A stretch of 46,109 bases of DNA, from the NCBI GenBank assembly GCA_009785215.1, contig WQWU01000016.1, positions 1 to 46,109 of the forward strand, in the 5' to 3' direction. The notes beneath the pieces were generated by a model that saw only the letters and a list, made by a program, of their open reading frames with translations, did no database searches and was not told the DNA's origin. The first letter of the stretch is position 1, and the number at the start of each line of letters is the position of its first letter. This document shows positions 16,807-25,079 of this stretch, piece by piece. A program made the translations under genes and the position numbers. Source of the DNA: Treponema sp. (GTDB lineage Bacteria; Spirochaetota; Spirochaetia; Treponematales; Breznakiellaceae).

Positions 16807-18584
16807 GATTGTCCCCTGCTCTTTAATTTCTTCATTGTACAATAAAATGCCCCAGAAAGCAACAAGATAACTGCCAGGATAACAAATAAAACAGCAAGAA
16901 AATCGCCGTAAAGAGTATAAATTGTAGTTTTTTCAGCAAGAGGAACTGAAATATTAAGCCATGTTTCAGTAAAGGGAGCAGCCATGGCTATTATTCTGCC
17001 GTTTGGATCGATAGCGCATGTTTGACCGGAAGAAGTAGATCTAACCATGGAACGGTTGTTTTCTACAGTTCTGAATACAGCCATGGTTAAATGCTGATAC
17101 TGTGCCGAAAGGCTATTAGACCATGCATCATTGGAAAGGTTAACTAATAAACCGGCTCCATTACGGACAAAATTTCTGGACAAATAACCAAAGGTATCTT
17201 CAAAGCAGATTGGAGCGGCGAAAGTAAATCCATTTACAGAAAAGATTGTTTCTTCCCTGCCTTTTTCCCAGAAGGTAGTTTTTTGATTTACCAGCCAATT
17301 GTATATCCAGGGAAATTGTTTTTTATACGGAAAATGTTCGGTAAAAGGAACCAGATGTAGTTTTCTGTAGGCTGCAGTATTTATACCGTTTTCGAAAAGC
17401 ATTGCCGCATTGTAATCAACTCTGTGCCTATTGTTTTCATCAGGGTTTATTGCCGGTTCTATACGGGCATCATCATTCCCTATCAGAAAAGGAACATCCT
17501 GCTTTGATAAATAACTTAACAGGTCTCTGACAATCGCCCATGAATTTTGATCATCACGATGCGTAGTGTGCCAGTAAATTCTTGGAATAAAAGCTGTTTC
17601 CGGCCAAACAACCAGCTGCGGCTTTGGGGTTGAAACAAGCGCTTCATCGGAAAGCGCCGATAAAGTATTCAAATCTTTGCGGTACGCTTCGTTTCGCAGC
17701 CATGGAGTAGGAGCCCTTGATGCCTGCCAAGGGTCTGTGTTGTGCTGAATAAGCGCTATCTGCGCAGACGGATAGGCTGAAAAATCCTTCATATTGATAA
17801 ACCCAAAGAAAAGCGCCGCTATTAATGCCGCAAGCCAGATGATAGCAGAAACTTTTATTCGGGAAGAGTTCACACAGAGACGCTGGGGCACTAAGAACAC
17901 AAAGAAGAAATCAAGAAGTTTTGAATAAAGGCTCTTTCCTCCCTTATTCTTCTCTGTGTCCTCTGCGCTTTTGTGCCTTTGTGAGAGGTCTTCCTTTTTA
18001 GAAATTGCTTCGCTGAGCCAAAAAGACGGAAAGGTTACAAGTGCGCTTATACCCCAAACGCCGGTGATACCTGCAATTTGAATCAGCGGAATTATCTGCC
18101 ACTGTGAGTAACCAATTACCCCGTAAGGGTAGCCTAAAAATCCTGTTGTTTTTAAATATTCATAAGATAGCCAAATAATCCATTGTACCAAATAGGCGCG
18201 TTTTTCAAAAAAAATACCGGTTAGTTTTAATAAGACAAAAACTAAAGAAAGGTAAACAGAATAAATTGTGTATACAAGAGTTCCTGCAAGCGGGTGAAAG
18301 TTTCCAAGCCAGTAATTAAAAAGAAAATATGACATGAAACCATATATCAAACCCCATCCGGCGCAGAAAAGAAGGCTGCTTTTTTTAATTACTATAAGAA
18401 GCGGAACAAAAGCAAACCATGCCAGAAAGAAAACACCGCCGGTAAAAAGCGGGTTTGGAAACGATAATGTAAAAAGTAGAGACGACAGAAGTATAAGCCC
18501 AAGATGGACAAAAAATATTTTTTTTAGTCCTGTTTGAGCCGGTTTTATAATTAATTTATTTTTTATCTTTGGCATTCTCGTCAT
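16803..18584 (-). CDS. lnt: Apolipoprotein N-acyltransferase, with in-frame repeat insertion
   Basis: Lnt adds the third acyl chain to lipoproteins in the inner membrane. The 593-residue protein has six or so N-terminal membrane segments and the nitrilase-type catalytic triad Glu329 (VVWPETAF), Lys408 (YRKLHLVP) and Cys460 (APICFEDT). Residues about 198-241 are encoded by a palindromic repeat element (17862-17994) that adds 44 codons without breaking the frame, placed between the last N-terminal membrane segments; this explains the excess over the usual ~510-550 residues. The start overlaps hup by 29 bp; an internal ATG at 18575 is a plausible alternative. Lnt fits the many lipoproteins in the window. 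Confidence 0.95.
   Translation of the reverse strand: MTRMPKIKNKLIIKPAQTGLKKIFFVHLGLILLSSLLFTLSFPNPLFTGGVFFLAWFAFVPLLIVIKKSSLLFCAGWGLIYGFMSYFLFNYWLGNFHPLAGTLVYTIYSVYLSLVFVLLKLTGIFFEKRAYLVQWIIWLSYEYLKTTGFLGYPYGVIGYSQWQIIPLIQIAGITGVWGISALVTFPSFWLSEAISKKEDLSQRHKSAEDTEKNKGGKSLYSKLLDFFFVFLVPQRLCVNSSRIKVSAIIWLAALIAALFFGFINMKDFSAYPSAQIALIQHNTDPWQASRAPTPWLRNEAYRKDLNTLSALSDEALVSTPKPQLVVWPETAFIPRIYWHTTHRDDQNSWAIVRDLLSYLSKQDVPFLIGNDDARIEPAINPDENNRHRVDYNAAMLFENGINTAAYRKLHLVPFTEHFPYKKQFPWIYNWLVNQKTTFWEKGREETIFSVNGFTFAAPICFEDTFGYLSRNFVRNGAGLLVNLSNDAWSNSLSAQYQHLTMAVFRTVENNRSMVRSTSSGQTCAIDPNGRIIAMAAPFTETWLNISVPLAEKTTIYTLYGDFLAVLFVILAVILLLSGAFYCTMKKLKSRGQS
17862..17994. mobile_element. Palindromic MITE-like repeat inserted in lnt
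   Basis: Two imperfect inverted arms of about 50 bp face each other: the left begins GGAAGAGTTCACACAGAGAC, and the right, read on the other strand, begins GGAAGACCTCTCACAAAGGC; both continue in CAGAG/GGACACAGAGAAG-type sequence. The interval is 133 bp with no ORF of its own. The arms belong to the familiar CACAGAGG...CTCTGTG type of dispersed palindromic repeat in many bacterial genomes. Translated within lnt it gives a hydrophilic insert. A half-copy lies at 10230-10257. Confidence 0.75.
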
Positions 18585-18879
18585 TGATTGCCCAGACAGC
18601 CTGTTTCAGTTCGCGGCCTGAACGGAAAGTTACAGCTCCGTGAGAACGGATAACAATTGTTTCGCCTGTTCTGGGATTACGTGCTCTGGGTCTTGCTTTG
18701 CGCACTTTTACTTCGAAAGTGCCGAAACCGCGCAGTTCAATTACCTGGCGGCGCATGAGAGCCTCTTTCATTTCATCTATAAAGAGGTCAACCGCACCTC
18801 TGATTTCAGTGCGGTTCATCCCCGTTTTTTCATAAAGGGCATCAATAATGTCAGCTTTTGTAAACTTTTTCGCTGCCAT
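18556..18879 (-). CDS. hup: HU-family DNA-binding protein
   Basis: The 107-residue protein is a bacterial HU/IHF-type nucleoid protein: N-terminal helices (FTKADIIDALYEKTGMNRTEI), the beta-arm RARNPRTGETI that intercalates DNA, and AVTFRSGRELK. It has a short lysine/alanine C-terminal tail beyond the usual ~90 residues. It lies 8 bp after rpsT and overlaps the start of lnt, so it is part of one transcription unit. Confidence 0.95.
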   Translation of the reverse strand: MAAKKFTKADIIDALYEKTGMNRTEIRGAVDLFIDEMKEALMRRQVIELRGFGTFEVKVRKARPRARNPRTGETIVIRSHGAVTFRSGRELKQAVWAINDENAKDKK

Positions 18880-18887
18880 AAAATTAA

Positions 18888-19160
18888 TTATTGAGCGGCT
18901 TTAACTACATTGTAATAGCGCTGCATTCTTGATTTTTTTCTGGCGGCAGCATTTTTTGTAATAATTCCCTTTCCTGCGGCAGTATCAATTTTTTTGATCA
19001 TTTCCTTTAATGCTGTTTCAGCACTTGGATCTTTTTTCTGAGCAAGGGCTACAAATTTTTTAACGCTTGTTCTTACGGCGCTTTTTGCTGATTTGTTCCG
19101 CATGCGGCGTTCTTCACTTTTGCGGTGCCGCTTTTCCGCTGAACTGCTTTTTTTAGCCAA
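18888..19160 (-). CDS. rpsT: 30S ribosomal protein S20
   Basis: This 90-residue, very basic helical protein has the S20 signature RHRKSEERRMRNKSAKSAVRT and the C-terminal ITKNAAARKKSRM. S20 binds 16S rRNA early in 30S assembly. The start is a TTG at 19160, supported by AGGAG eight bases upstream; no in-frame ATG preserves the conserved N-terminus. It heads the rpsT-hup-lnt-response regulator-bactofilin-pncC block. Confidence 0.96.
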   Translation of the reverse strand: MAKKSSSAEKRHRKSEERRMRNKSAKSAVRTSVKKFVALAQKKDPSAETALKEMIKKIDTAAGKGIITKNAAARKKSRMQRYYNVVKAAQ

Positions 19161-19195
19161 AGTTATATCTCCTAATATTTATTTGTCATAACAAT

Positions 19196-19366
19196 CTAGC
19201 GGAAATCAGACGGGCGTCTTTCTGTCCGTTTGCATTTATCGCATTCTGCCATGTTTTTAACCTTGCCGCTTTCGAAAAGGGTTTTCATTTTTATTTCTCC
19301 GCCGCAGGAGCACATAAATCTTTGTGTCGCGCTGGCAGTACGGCTGTTTTTACTTGCCTGTCCCAT
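19196..19366 (-). CDS. Small zinc-ribbon protein of unknown function
   Basis: A 56-residue ORF begins MGQASKNSRTASATQRFMC and contains CSCGG near residue 20 and CDKC near residue 45, four cysteines spaced as a zinc ribbon. It is basic and may bind nucleic acid or the ribosome. AGGAGA lies six bases before the ATG, strong evidence that it is translated. It has its own gap on both sides, between rpsT and the ComFB-like gene. No function is assigned. Confidence 0.82.
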   Translation of the reverse strand: MGQASKNSRTASATQRFMCSCGGEIKMKTLFESGKVKNMAECDKCKRTERRPSDFR

Positions 19367-19433
19367 GGTTTTCTCCTATGAAATGGTGATAGGTCAGGGT
19401 ACACATTTATTAATTTTTAGTCAAGGTATAACG

Positions 19434-20156
19434 TTACCCGTTATTTATCTCTGCTTCTCCCGGAGGAAAAAGGTATAGATCAGGCAATTTAAATGTGCGG
19501 TTTAACGCATAAGATTGAGGGCTGTGGAATTTGCTGATCGATGAGATATTAAAAAAATGATTTAACGGTTCATAATCGGGAGAATTAACCCTTATGGAGA
19601 ATTTAAATTCTTTTGTTACATCCGGAGAATCCGCTACTATAGGCGCAGGCCAGAAACTGAAAGCTCCGGGTGTACTTGGAACCATTGAAAAGGGGTTCTG
19701 CCAATTGGTGTTTCTCATTGTTATGGGTTCACCATCGCAGTATAACGATACATCAACGCCGGTTATCGGTTCAAAGCTTTCACCGTTAAAGATACGGCCT
19801 GCAATAGTTGGAATATCAAATACAGGGTTAATGGTTCTTACAGTGGCAACAGTTGAGCCGTCATGGGGAGCTGTAGGGCGCAGGTTGTGGTTTACAAGAC
19901 GCAAACCCTTATAAATAAGCGATGTTATGTCCGCTTCGATTTGCTGGTGTTTTACGCCTGATTGTTCAATTCGTGTAAAACCGCGGTTTGATACGATATA
20001 GTTCGGCTCTATCCGGTTAAGGGTATAACAGATAGTGTCTATACGGCACTGATAACACAGGCAGAATTTTTCAGGATTTCCGCCGTTCTGTATTTCGTCA
20101 AAAATGGTTTGTACCGAGCTAAAAACAATATCTTCGTTCGTGTTATGAATATCCAT
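19434..20156 (-). CDS. ComFB-domain protein with C-terminal carboxypeptidase-regulatory-like domain
   Basis: Residues about 5-75 match the late-competence ComFB family: FCLCYQCRIDTICYTLNRIEPNYIVSNRGF is broken here into CLCYQCRID (cysteine cluster) and LNRIEPNYIVSNRG. ComFB-type proteins have recently been reported as cyclic-dinucleotide receptors. Residues about 115-240 have IAGRIFNGESFEPITGVDVSL, the signature of a carboxypeptidase-regulatory-like beta-sandwich, an odd partner for a cytoplasmic signalling domain because no signal peptide is present. GGGAGG lies five bases before the ATG. It follows the HD-hydrolase gene by 17 bp, so they are likely cotranscribed. Confidence 0.7.
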   Translation of the reverse strand: MDIHNTNEDIVFSSVQTIFDEIQNGGNPEKFCLCYQCRIDTICYTLNRIEPNYIVSNRGFTRIEQSGVKHQQIEADITSLIYKGLRLVNHNLRPTAPHDGSTVATVRTINPVFDIPTIAGRIFNGESFEPITGVDVSLYCDGEPITMRNTNWQNPFSMVPSTPGAFSFWPAPIVADSPDVTKEFKFSIRVNSPDYEPLNHFFNISSISKFHSPQSYALNRTFKLPDLYLFPPGEAEINNG

Positions 20157-20173
20157 TCATTCCTCCCTGGCGC

Positions 20174-21427
20174 TTATATATCCAGTATACTATAACTTTT
20201 AAAAAATGTCTTTATACTTTCCCTATAATTTTGATTAATATATATCCTTATTGTATATAAAGTTTTTACAAAGGACTGTACAATTTCCGCTTTAAACGCG
20301 CTTGAACTATCGCAGAATTTGAGTTTTTCGTCCGTTACATAAAGGCCGGTTTCAAAGGAGACAGGTTCAGGTATATCGATAATAATATCTTCTCCCTTTA
20401 TATCGAGTCCTGATTTCCGGATCTTTTCCGCCAGTTTTTCTTCAAACTGAGCCCGGCTGCCTATCGATCTGACTGCATCCATATTAACCTGTTCCGGCGT
20501 ATACTCTGCAGCTGTAAAAAAAATCCTGCCGTCGTGAACTGAATCTGTAAGGGAAACCAAAGAGGCAGTTTTTTGCCTTAAAAGGGTAAAAAGACCTATA
20601 TCATCAAGATCATAAAGGTCTTCTCCGGTTAAATTTCCGGATTCAAGGCCGTTTATAAGCGCTTTTTTAATCATAGCTGTAGCAGCACGAACCTGACGGT
20701 GCCAATATACAGTGCGATACATTAAATATTTTGAAAAAAGCACAGATTCTACGTTAGGAATCAGGCGGGAATCGATATCTACGCCTCTTTCTTTATTTGG
20801 ATGGAGTCTGGAAAGTATAAAATCGACATCCTGAGCTCCATACGGCACTCCGCAGTACCGCGCATCACGGTTTAGGTAGTCAAGTTTGTCAGGATCAAGT
20901 GCGCCGGATAAAAGTTTGCGGTAAAAAAGCAATTCGGTATCATTACTTTCTATTTCTTTATCTACAATGGCAGCGGTAAAAAAAGGATCTGCGCCGGAAG
21001 CCAAAACCAGTTTTTTCATGGATTCTTTTAAAATGATGGCGCCTGTTAATGATTCATGAGAGGTGAGCGAAAGCTCTTTTAAAGAGTGGGTATAGGGAAA
21101 ATGCCCAAGGTCATGGAGAAGGCAGGCTGCTAAAAAGGATTTTACACCCTGCGGAGTAAGCCACTGTGATGCGCCTCTTTCTGTTAGGTTTTGCAGAAGG
21201 CGCCTGCCCAGATGGTATACGCCGATAGAGTGACTTGCCCTTGTATGAGTAGCGCCCGGGTATACAAGGTAGACAGGACCTAACTGCATAATTCTGTTAA
21301 GCCTCATAAAGGGGGTGGATTCTGTCAAAGCTGCCTGTTTTTCAGTCATATAAATATGACCCCAAAGGACATCCCTTACAGGATGGTTATAATCTTCTGC
21401 CAGAGAGGCTTCTACTGTTTTGTTCAT
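20174..21427 (-). CDS. HD-domain phosphohydrolase (COG1078, dGTPase-like)
   Basis: The 417-residue protein has the metal-binding HD motif set: THTRASHSIGVYHL, then LLHDLGHFPYTHSL, with the further DPDKLDYLNRDARYCG segment that marks COG1078 (YwfO/YdhJ-like) hydrolases. These act on dNTPs or related nucleotides in the cytoplasm; the true substrate cannot be told from sequence. No Shine-Dalgarno sequence is seen; a TATAAT box lies about ten bases before the ATG, giving at most a very short leader. It is followed by the ComFB-like gene. Confidence 0.88.
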   Translation of the reverse strand: MNKTVEASLAEDYNHPVRDVLWGHIYMTEKQAALTESTPFMRLNRIMQLGPVYLVYPGATHTRASHSIGVYHLGRRLLQNLTERGASQWLTPQGVKSFLAACLLHDLGHFPYTHSLKELSLTSHESLTGAIILKESMKKLVLASGADPFFTAAIVDKEIESNDTELLFYRKLLSGALDPDKLDYLNRDARYCGVPYGAQDVDFILSRLHPNKERGVDIDSRLIPNVESVLFSKYLMYRTVYWHRQVRAATAMIKKALINGLESGNLTGEDLYDLDDIGLFTLLRQKTASLVSLTDSVHDGRIFFTAAEYTPEQVNMDAVRSIGSRAQFEEKLAEKIRKSGLDIKGEDIIIDIPEPVSFETGLYVTDEKLKFCDSSSAFKAEIVQSFVKTLYTIRIYINQNYRESIKTFFKSYSILDI

Positions 21428-21461
21428 TTATCTTTTTATTATAGAAAGATTTTTTTCTTTT

Positions 21462-21470
21462 TGCTAGAAT
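21462..21470 (+). promoter_or_regulatory. Extended -10 box abutting the start at 21477
   Basis: TGCTAGAAT ends six bases before the ATG at 21477. There is no ribosome binding site between them, so the transcript is probably leaderless. Confidence 0.5.
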
Positions 21471-21476
21471 GATAAC

Positions 21477-22034
21477 ATGCGTATTTTTGCGTATTTGTTT
21501 TTATTGACAGCGGTTGCTGCCTTTTCTCAGGATAGAGGATCCATCCCGGAGGAACTGTTGCGTCCAAGAAGGGGGGAGGCTCCGAGATATCCTGTAGATA
21601 TTGTCATTGGAGAACTTGGCCGCGGAAATGCATCTGCTGCCGCCTTTGGATATGCAAATTCAATCGCTCAAGGATTTCTTTCAGGATCCATGAACCATTC
21701 AGCTTTGGTTTCAATTAATGCCGTTGTGCGTGAAAGCCATATATCCGTTATTTCCGGTATCAGTCCTGTAAGTTACAGAATCGGCGGCGGCAGGGCAGAA
21801 GCAGACGGCGCAATTTCATTTCTGGTCAGGTTTATCGGAAGAGAAAAAGGGATTACAGGTGAATTATATATCAGGTATGTATCCAGGCAGATTTTAGACA
21901 ATAACGGAGAATTAACAACAACCGGAACCTGGACATTTGACGAACTGCTTTTGGAAGAACCGAAAGACAGGTATCAGGAAAATCAGGATGCTGTACATAG
22001 TAATGATTTTTATCCATACGAGAGGTTTTTTTAA
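21477..22034 (+). CDS. Exported protein of unknown function, paired with PilZ gene
   Basis: The 185-residue product has a short signal peptide (hydrophobic 3-16, cleavage plausible after AAFS) and a mature part with mixed strand and helix content (AAAFGYANSIAQGFLSGSMN, AISFLVRFIGREKGITGELYI). I do not recognise a family. It precedes the PilZ gene by 5 bp, so the two are cotranscribed, suggesting a periplasmic partner of the signalling protein. No Shine-Dalgarno sequence; an extended -10 lies immediately upstream. Confidence 0.7.
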   Translation: MRIFAYLFLLTAVAAFSQDRGSIPEELLRPRRGEAPRYPVDIVIGELGRGNASAAAFGYANSIAQGFLSGSMNHSALVSINAVVRESHISVISGISPVSYRIGGGRAEADGAISFLVRFIGREKGITGELYIRYVSRQILDNNGELTTTGTWTFDELLLEEPKDRYQENQDAVHSNDFYPYERFF

Positions 22035-22039
22035 AGAAT

Positions 22040-23275
22040 ATGGCAACACCAGTAGGACGAATAGAAAAGGAGTTTCTCTTTAAGGCGCTTTACGAAGAAA
22101 AACTGCCTATTATGTACGTTAAAGACAGAACTGAATATATTCTTACCATGCAGCAGCCTGCAGGAGAAGAACTGGTTTTTCTTCCCGACAGATCTTTGGG
22201 AAAGTTAAAACCCCGTTCTAAATTGGCTTTGCTTTTTGATTACCGCGGACAGGTTATCGATTTTTCTGTAGAAATACTGACTCAGAAAGAAGAACTTATT
22301 TACTGCAGGGCTCCCGAAACCCTGCACAAAAATCTTGATCGTAATTATTTAAGGGTCGATGCTCCGTCGGATTTAAAAATTCTTTTTACTTTTCGCGGAG
22401 ACAGGTATAACCTTACATTTCCAAAAATTATGGAGTATGAAAATATTACGCAGGATGATCTTATCCGCACTCTGGATCCGCGTAATCTTACAGGGCTGAT
22501 AAAACAAATAGCGGGAATGTTAAGCAACTTTGCAGACGGCTACCGCATTGTTAATTTTAAAGAAAAAAAACCGGAAACCCAGGAAGAAAGAGTTTTATCA
22601 GAAACCGGCAAGACGCTTTTTATTCCTTCTACCGTCGGCTTCCTGCCAAAGACGGATCCGTATCCAAAAAAGCGGATTATTACAGAAGATCTGTTTAAAC
22701 GGTATCTGGAATCTACAGGAACCGGCGCAAATTATCTTGACGAGACCTGCGCTCGTTTTTTAAAAAATAAATTTGCAGACGGGATTTATTCCGATGCATG
22801 GGTTCCGATTTTATTTCATGAATATGTTATTGGATACATTCGTATTTGGATCGATAAACAGGGAAAACTCCCGTTCGACTTCAGTGTTCTTGATAATGTT
22901 TATCAGTATGCCAAGGTGCTTGCTTTCAGCTTAAAGGAAAACGGTTATTTTGAGCATGGTAAGGTAGAGAATCAGCCGTTCGAGTGCAGGGTTCTTGATA
23001 TAAGCGCCTCTGGTCTTTTGTTTGCGTGTTCTTTGGGCGTACCTCTTTTAACTACTCTTTTGGTTGATGCAGAACTGACAGTAACCATCGAAGCGCCTAA
23101 CCGTACCATCAATGTTATTGCAAAAATTGTACGCCGTTTTAAAGATAAATCCGCAAGTTACTTTGGCTGCCGTTTTATAAACATGGTTCCCGAAGACATG
23201 CGCTTTCTGTTTGAACACTTATACGGCAGACATGTCGATGATTCCGATGCTGCATTTTTATCAGGGCAAGTATAA
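22040..23275 (+). CDS. PilZ-domain protein with unusually separated c-di-GMP motifs
   Basis: The 411-residue protein is cytoplasmic by composition. An N-terminal YcgR-like region (about 20-100) leads to an RxxxR motif, RNYLR at 101-105, and the second PilZ motif DISASG appears only at 320-325, followed by the typical barrel strands (TINVIAKIVRRF, SYFGCRFINM). The motifs are normally some 25-35 residues apart; the ~200 residues between resemble a GAF-like or unclassified domain (WVPILFHEYVIGYIRIWID). Either a domain is inserted in the PilZ barrel or two half-barrels exist. It follows the exported protein gene by 5 bp and converges on ettA. Confidence 0.78.
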   Translation: MATPVGRIEKEFLFKALYEEKLPIMYVKDRTEYILTMQQPAGEELVFLPDRSLGKLKPRSKLALLFDYRGQVIDFSVEILTQKEELIYCRAPETLHKNLDRNYLRVDAPSDLKILFTFRGDRYNLTFPKIMEYENITQDDLIRTLDPRNLTGLIKQIAGMLSNFADGYRIVNFKEKKPETQEERVLSETGKTLFIPSTVGFLPKTDPYPKKRIITEDLFKRYLESTGTGANYLDETCARFLKNKFADGIYSDAWVPILFHEYVIGYIRIWIDKQGKLPFDFSVLDNVYQYAKVLAFSLKENGYFEHGKVENQPFECRVLDISASGLLFACSLGVPLLTTLLVDAELTVTIEAPNRTINVIAKIVRRFKDKSASYFGCRFINMVPEDMRFLFEHLYGRHVDDSDAAFLSGQV

Positions 23276-23281
23276 AAACTT

Positions 23282-24979
23282 TTAGCGTTCCAATTTACGG
23301 TATACATGCCTATGAGGGCTGTCTGCGGCAGAGCCGAGTTTTTCGCGTCTCCACTGCGCATACTCAGACCAGTTTCCGTCATACCAGATAACTTCTCCGT
23401 CTTCGAATGCAAGTATGTGCGTAACGATTCTGTCCAAAAACCAGCGGTCGTGGCTTATTACAAGACTGACTCCCGCAAAGGTATCAAGCGCTTCTTCCAG
23501 TGCGCGTAATGTATTTACATCAAGGTCGTTTGTAGGTTCGTCAAGCAGAAGAACGTTGGCGCCTTCTTTAAGCATCATTGCAAGGTTTAAACGGTTGCGT
23601 TCTCCGCCGGAGAGGACGCCTACTTTTTTGGATTGATCTGCGCCGGAAAAATTATACCATGCGCAGTAGGCGCGGGAGTTTACTTCTCTAACCCCCTGCC
23701 CTGATCCAATTTTAATTAGATCCTGTCCGTCAGAAAGCTGTTCCCAAACACTTTTGTCGCTATTAAGTTTTTCGCGCATCTGATCTGCAAATCCTATTTG
23801 TACGCTTTCGCCGATGCGTAATTCGCCTGAATCCGGTTTTTCTGTTCCGGTTATCATTTTAAACAATGTAGTTTTTCCCGCGCCGTTAGGACCAATAATT
23901 CCTACACATGCTCCGGGAGGCACAATAAAGTTCATGTTATCAAAAAGCAGTCTATTCCCGAAAGATTTTGAAAGTCCTTGTGCTTCTATTACAAGTTTGC
24001 CAAGATGAGGACCTGCAGGAATTGTAATTTTATTGTTTGCTGCGGCTCCTTTTGAGCGTTCGCGTTCATCGTCCTGGTAAAGTTTTTCATAATTTGAAAT
24101 ACGCGCTTTGCTTTTTGCGTGACGGCCTTTGGGGCTCATGCGTATCCATTCAAGTTCGCGCTGCAATGTTTTACGCCTGTCGCTTTCGCCTTTTTCTTCC
24201 TGCTCCATGCGTTTTTCTTTTTGTTCAAGCCAGCCTGTATAATTTCCTTTCCATGGAATGCCTTCGCCGCGGTCTAGTTCCAATATCCAGCCTGCGACAT
24301 TATCCAAAAAGTAACGGTCGTGCGTTACTGCGATGATAGTGCCTGCATATTCTTTTAAATGACGTTCAAGCCAGGCTACAGTTTCTGCATCCAGATGGTT
24401 TGTGGGTTCGTCCAATAAAAGAATATCAGGCTTCTGAAGCAATAAGCGGCAAAGAGCTATTCTGCGCCGTTCGCCGCCTGAAAGATGATCTACAACTTCA
24501 TCGCCGGGAGGGCAGCGAAGTGCTTCCATTGCAAGCTCAAGGCGGCTGTCTAAATTCCAGCCGTCGGCGGCTTCGATTTTTTCCTGCAATGCAGCTTGTT
24601 TAACGCCAAGTTTATCATAATCGGCATCCGGCTCTCCGAATGCTTCGCTTACTTTGTCAAATTCTTCGAGTAAAGCGACAAGTTCGCTAGCGCCTTCTGA
24701 TACTATTTCCTTGACAGTTTTTCCGGGTTCCAGATACGGTTCCTGTTCAAGAAACCCGATTTTAAAACCAGGACTTATCGAAGTTTCTCCTGCAAACTCT
24801 GTGTCAACACCTGCAAGTATCTTTAAAAGACTCGATTTTCCGGAACCGTTAAGCCCAATAACGCCTATTTTTGCGCCGTAAAAATAAGAAATACTTATAT
24901 CTTTTAAAACTTGCTTGGTTCCATGTTTTTTTGAAACTTTATACATGGAATAAATTATTTTTTTATCATCTGTTGACAT
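23282..24979 (-). CDS. ettA: Energy-dependent translational throttle protein EttA (ABC-F)
   Basis: EttA is a ribosome-associated ABC-F ATPase that binds the E site and couples initiation or early elongation to ATP/ADP state. The 565-residue protein has two ABC domains: Walker A GLNGSGKSS and GPNGAGKTT, signature LSGGERRR and LSGGERNR, and Walker B with LLLDEPTNHLD and LLLDEPTNDLD. The linker between them is charged and helical (LQRELEWIRMSPKGRHAKSK), as in EttA. ATG 24979 is chosen since AAGGA lies eight bases before it; the ATG at 24988 overlaps that site. Confidence 0.95.
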   Translation of the reverse strand: MSTDDKKIIYSMYKVSKKHGTKQVLKDISISYFYGAKIGVIGLNGSGKSSLLKILAGVDTEFAGETSISPGFKIGFLEQEPYLEPGKTVKEIVSEGASELVALLEEFDKVSEAFGEPDADYDKLGVKQAALQEKIEAADGWNLDSRLELAMEALRCPPGDEVVDHLSGGERRRIALCRLLLQKPDILLLDEPTNHLDAETVAWLERHLKEYAGTIIAVTHDRYFLDNVAGWILELDRGEGIPWKGNYTGWLEQKEKRMEQEEKGESDRRKTLQRELEWIRMSPKGRHAKSKARISNYEKLYQDDERERSKGAAANNKITIPAGPHLGKLVIEAQGLSKSFGNRLLFDNMNFIVPPGACVGIIGPNGAGKTTLFKMITGTEKPDSGELRIGESVQIGFADQMREKLNSDKSVWEQLSDGQDLIKIGSGQGVREVNSRAYCAWYNFSGADQSKKVGVLSGGERNRLNLAMMLKEGANVLLLDEPTNDLDVNTLRALEEALDTFAGVSLVISHDRWFLDRIVTHILAFEDGEVIWYDGNWSEYAQWRREKLGSAADSPHRHVYRKLER

Positions 24980-25028
24980 ACTTTTCATCCTTTTTTAATC
25001 ATCAATCTTTTAAAATTATCCAATTATT

Positions 25029-25057
25029 TTGTACTAGTCAATACAGATTTTTATTAT
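25029..25057 (+). promoter_or_regulatory. Promoter of the bacteriohemerythrin gene
   Basis: TTGTAC (25029-25034) and TATTAT (25052-25057) are spaced by 17 bp. Transcription from about 25064 leaves a short leader carrying GGAGG, six bases before ATG 25080. Confidence 0.6.
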
Positions 25058-25079
25058 TTTATGGATATGGAGGCTTTTT

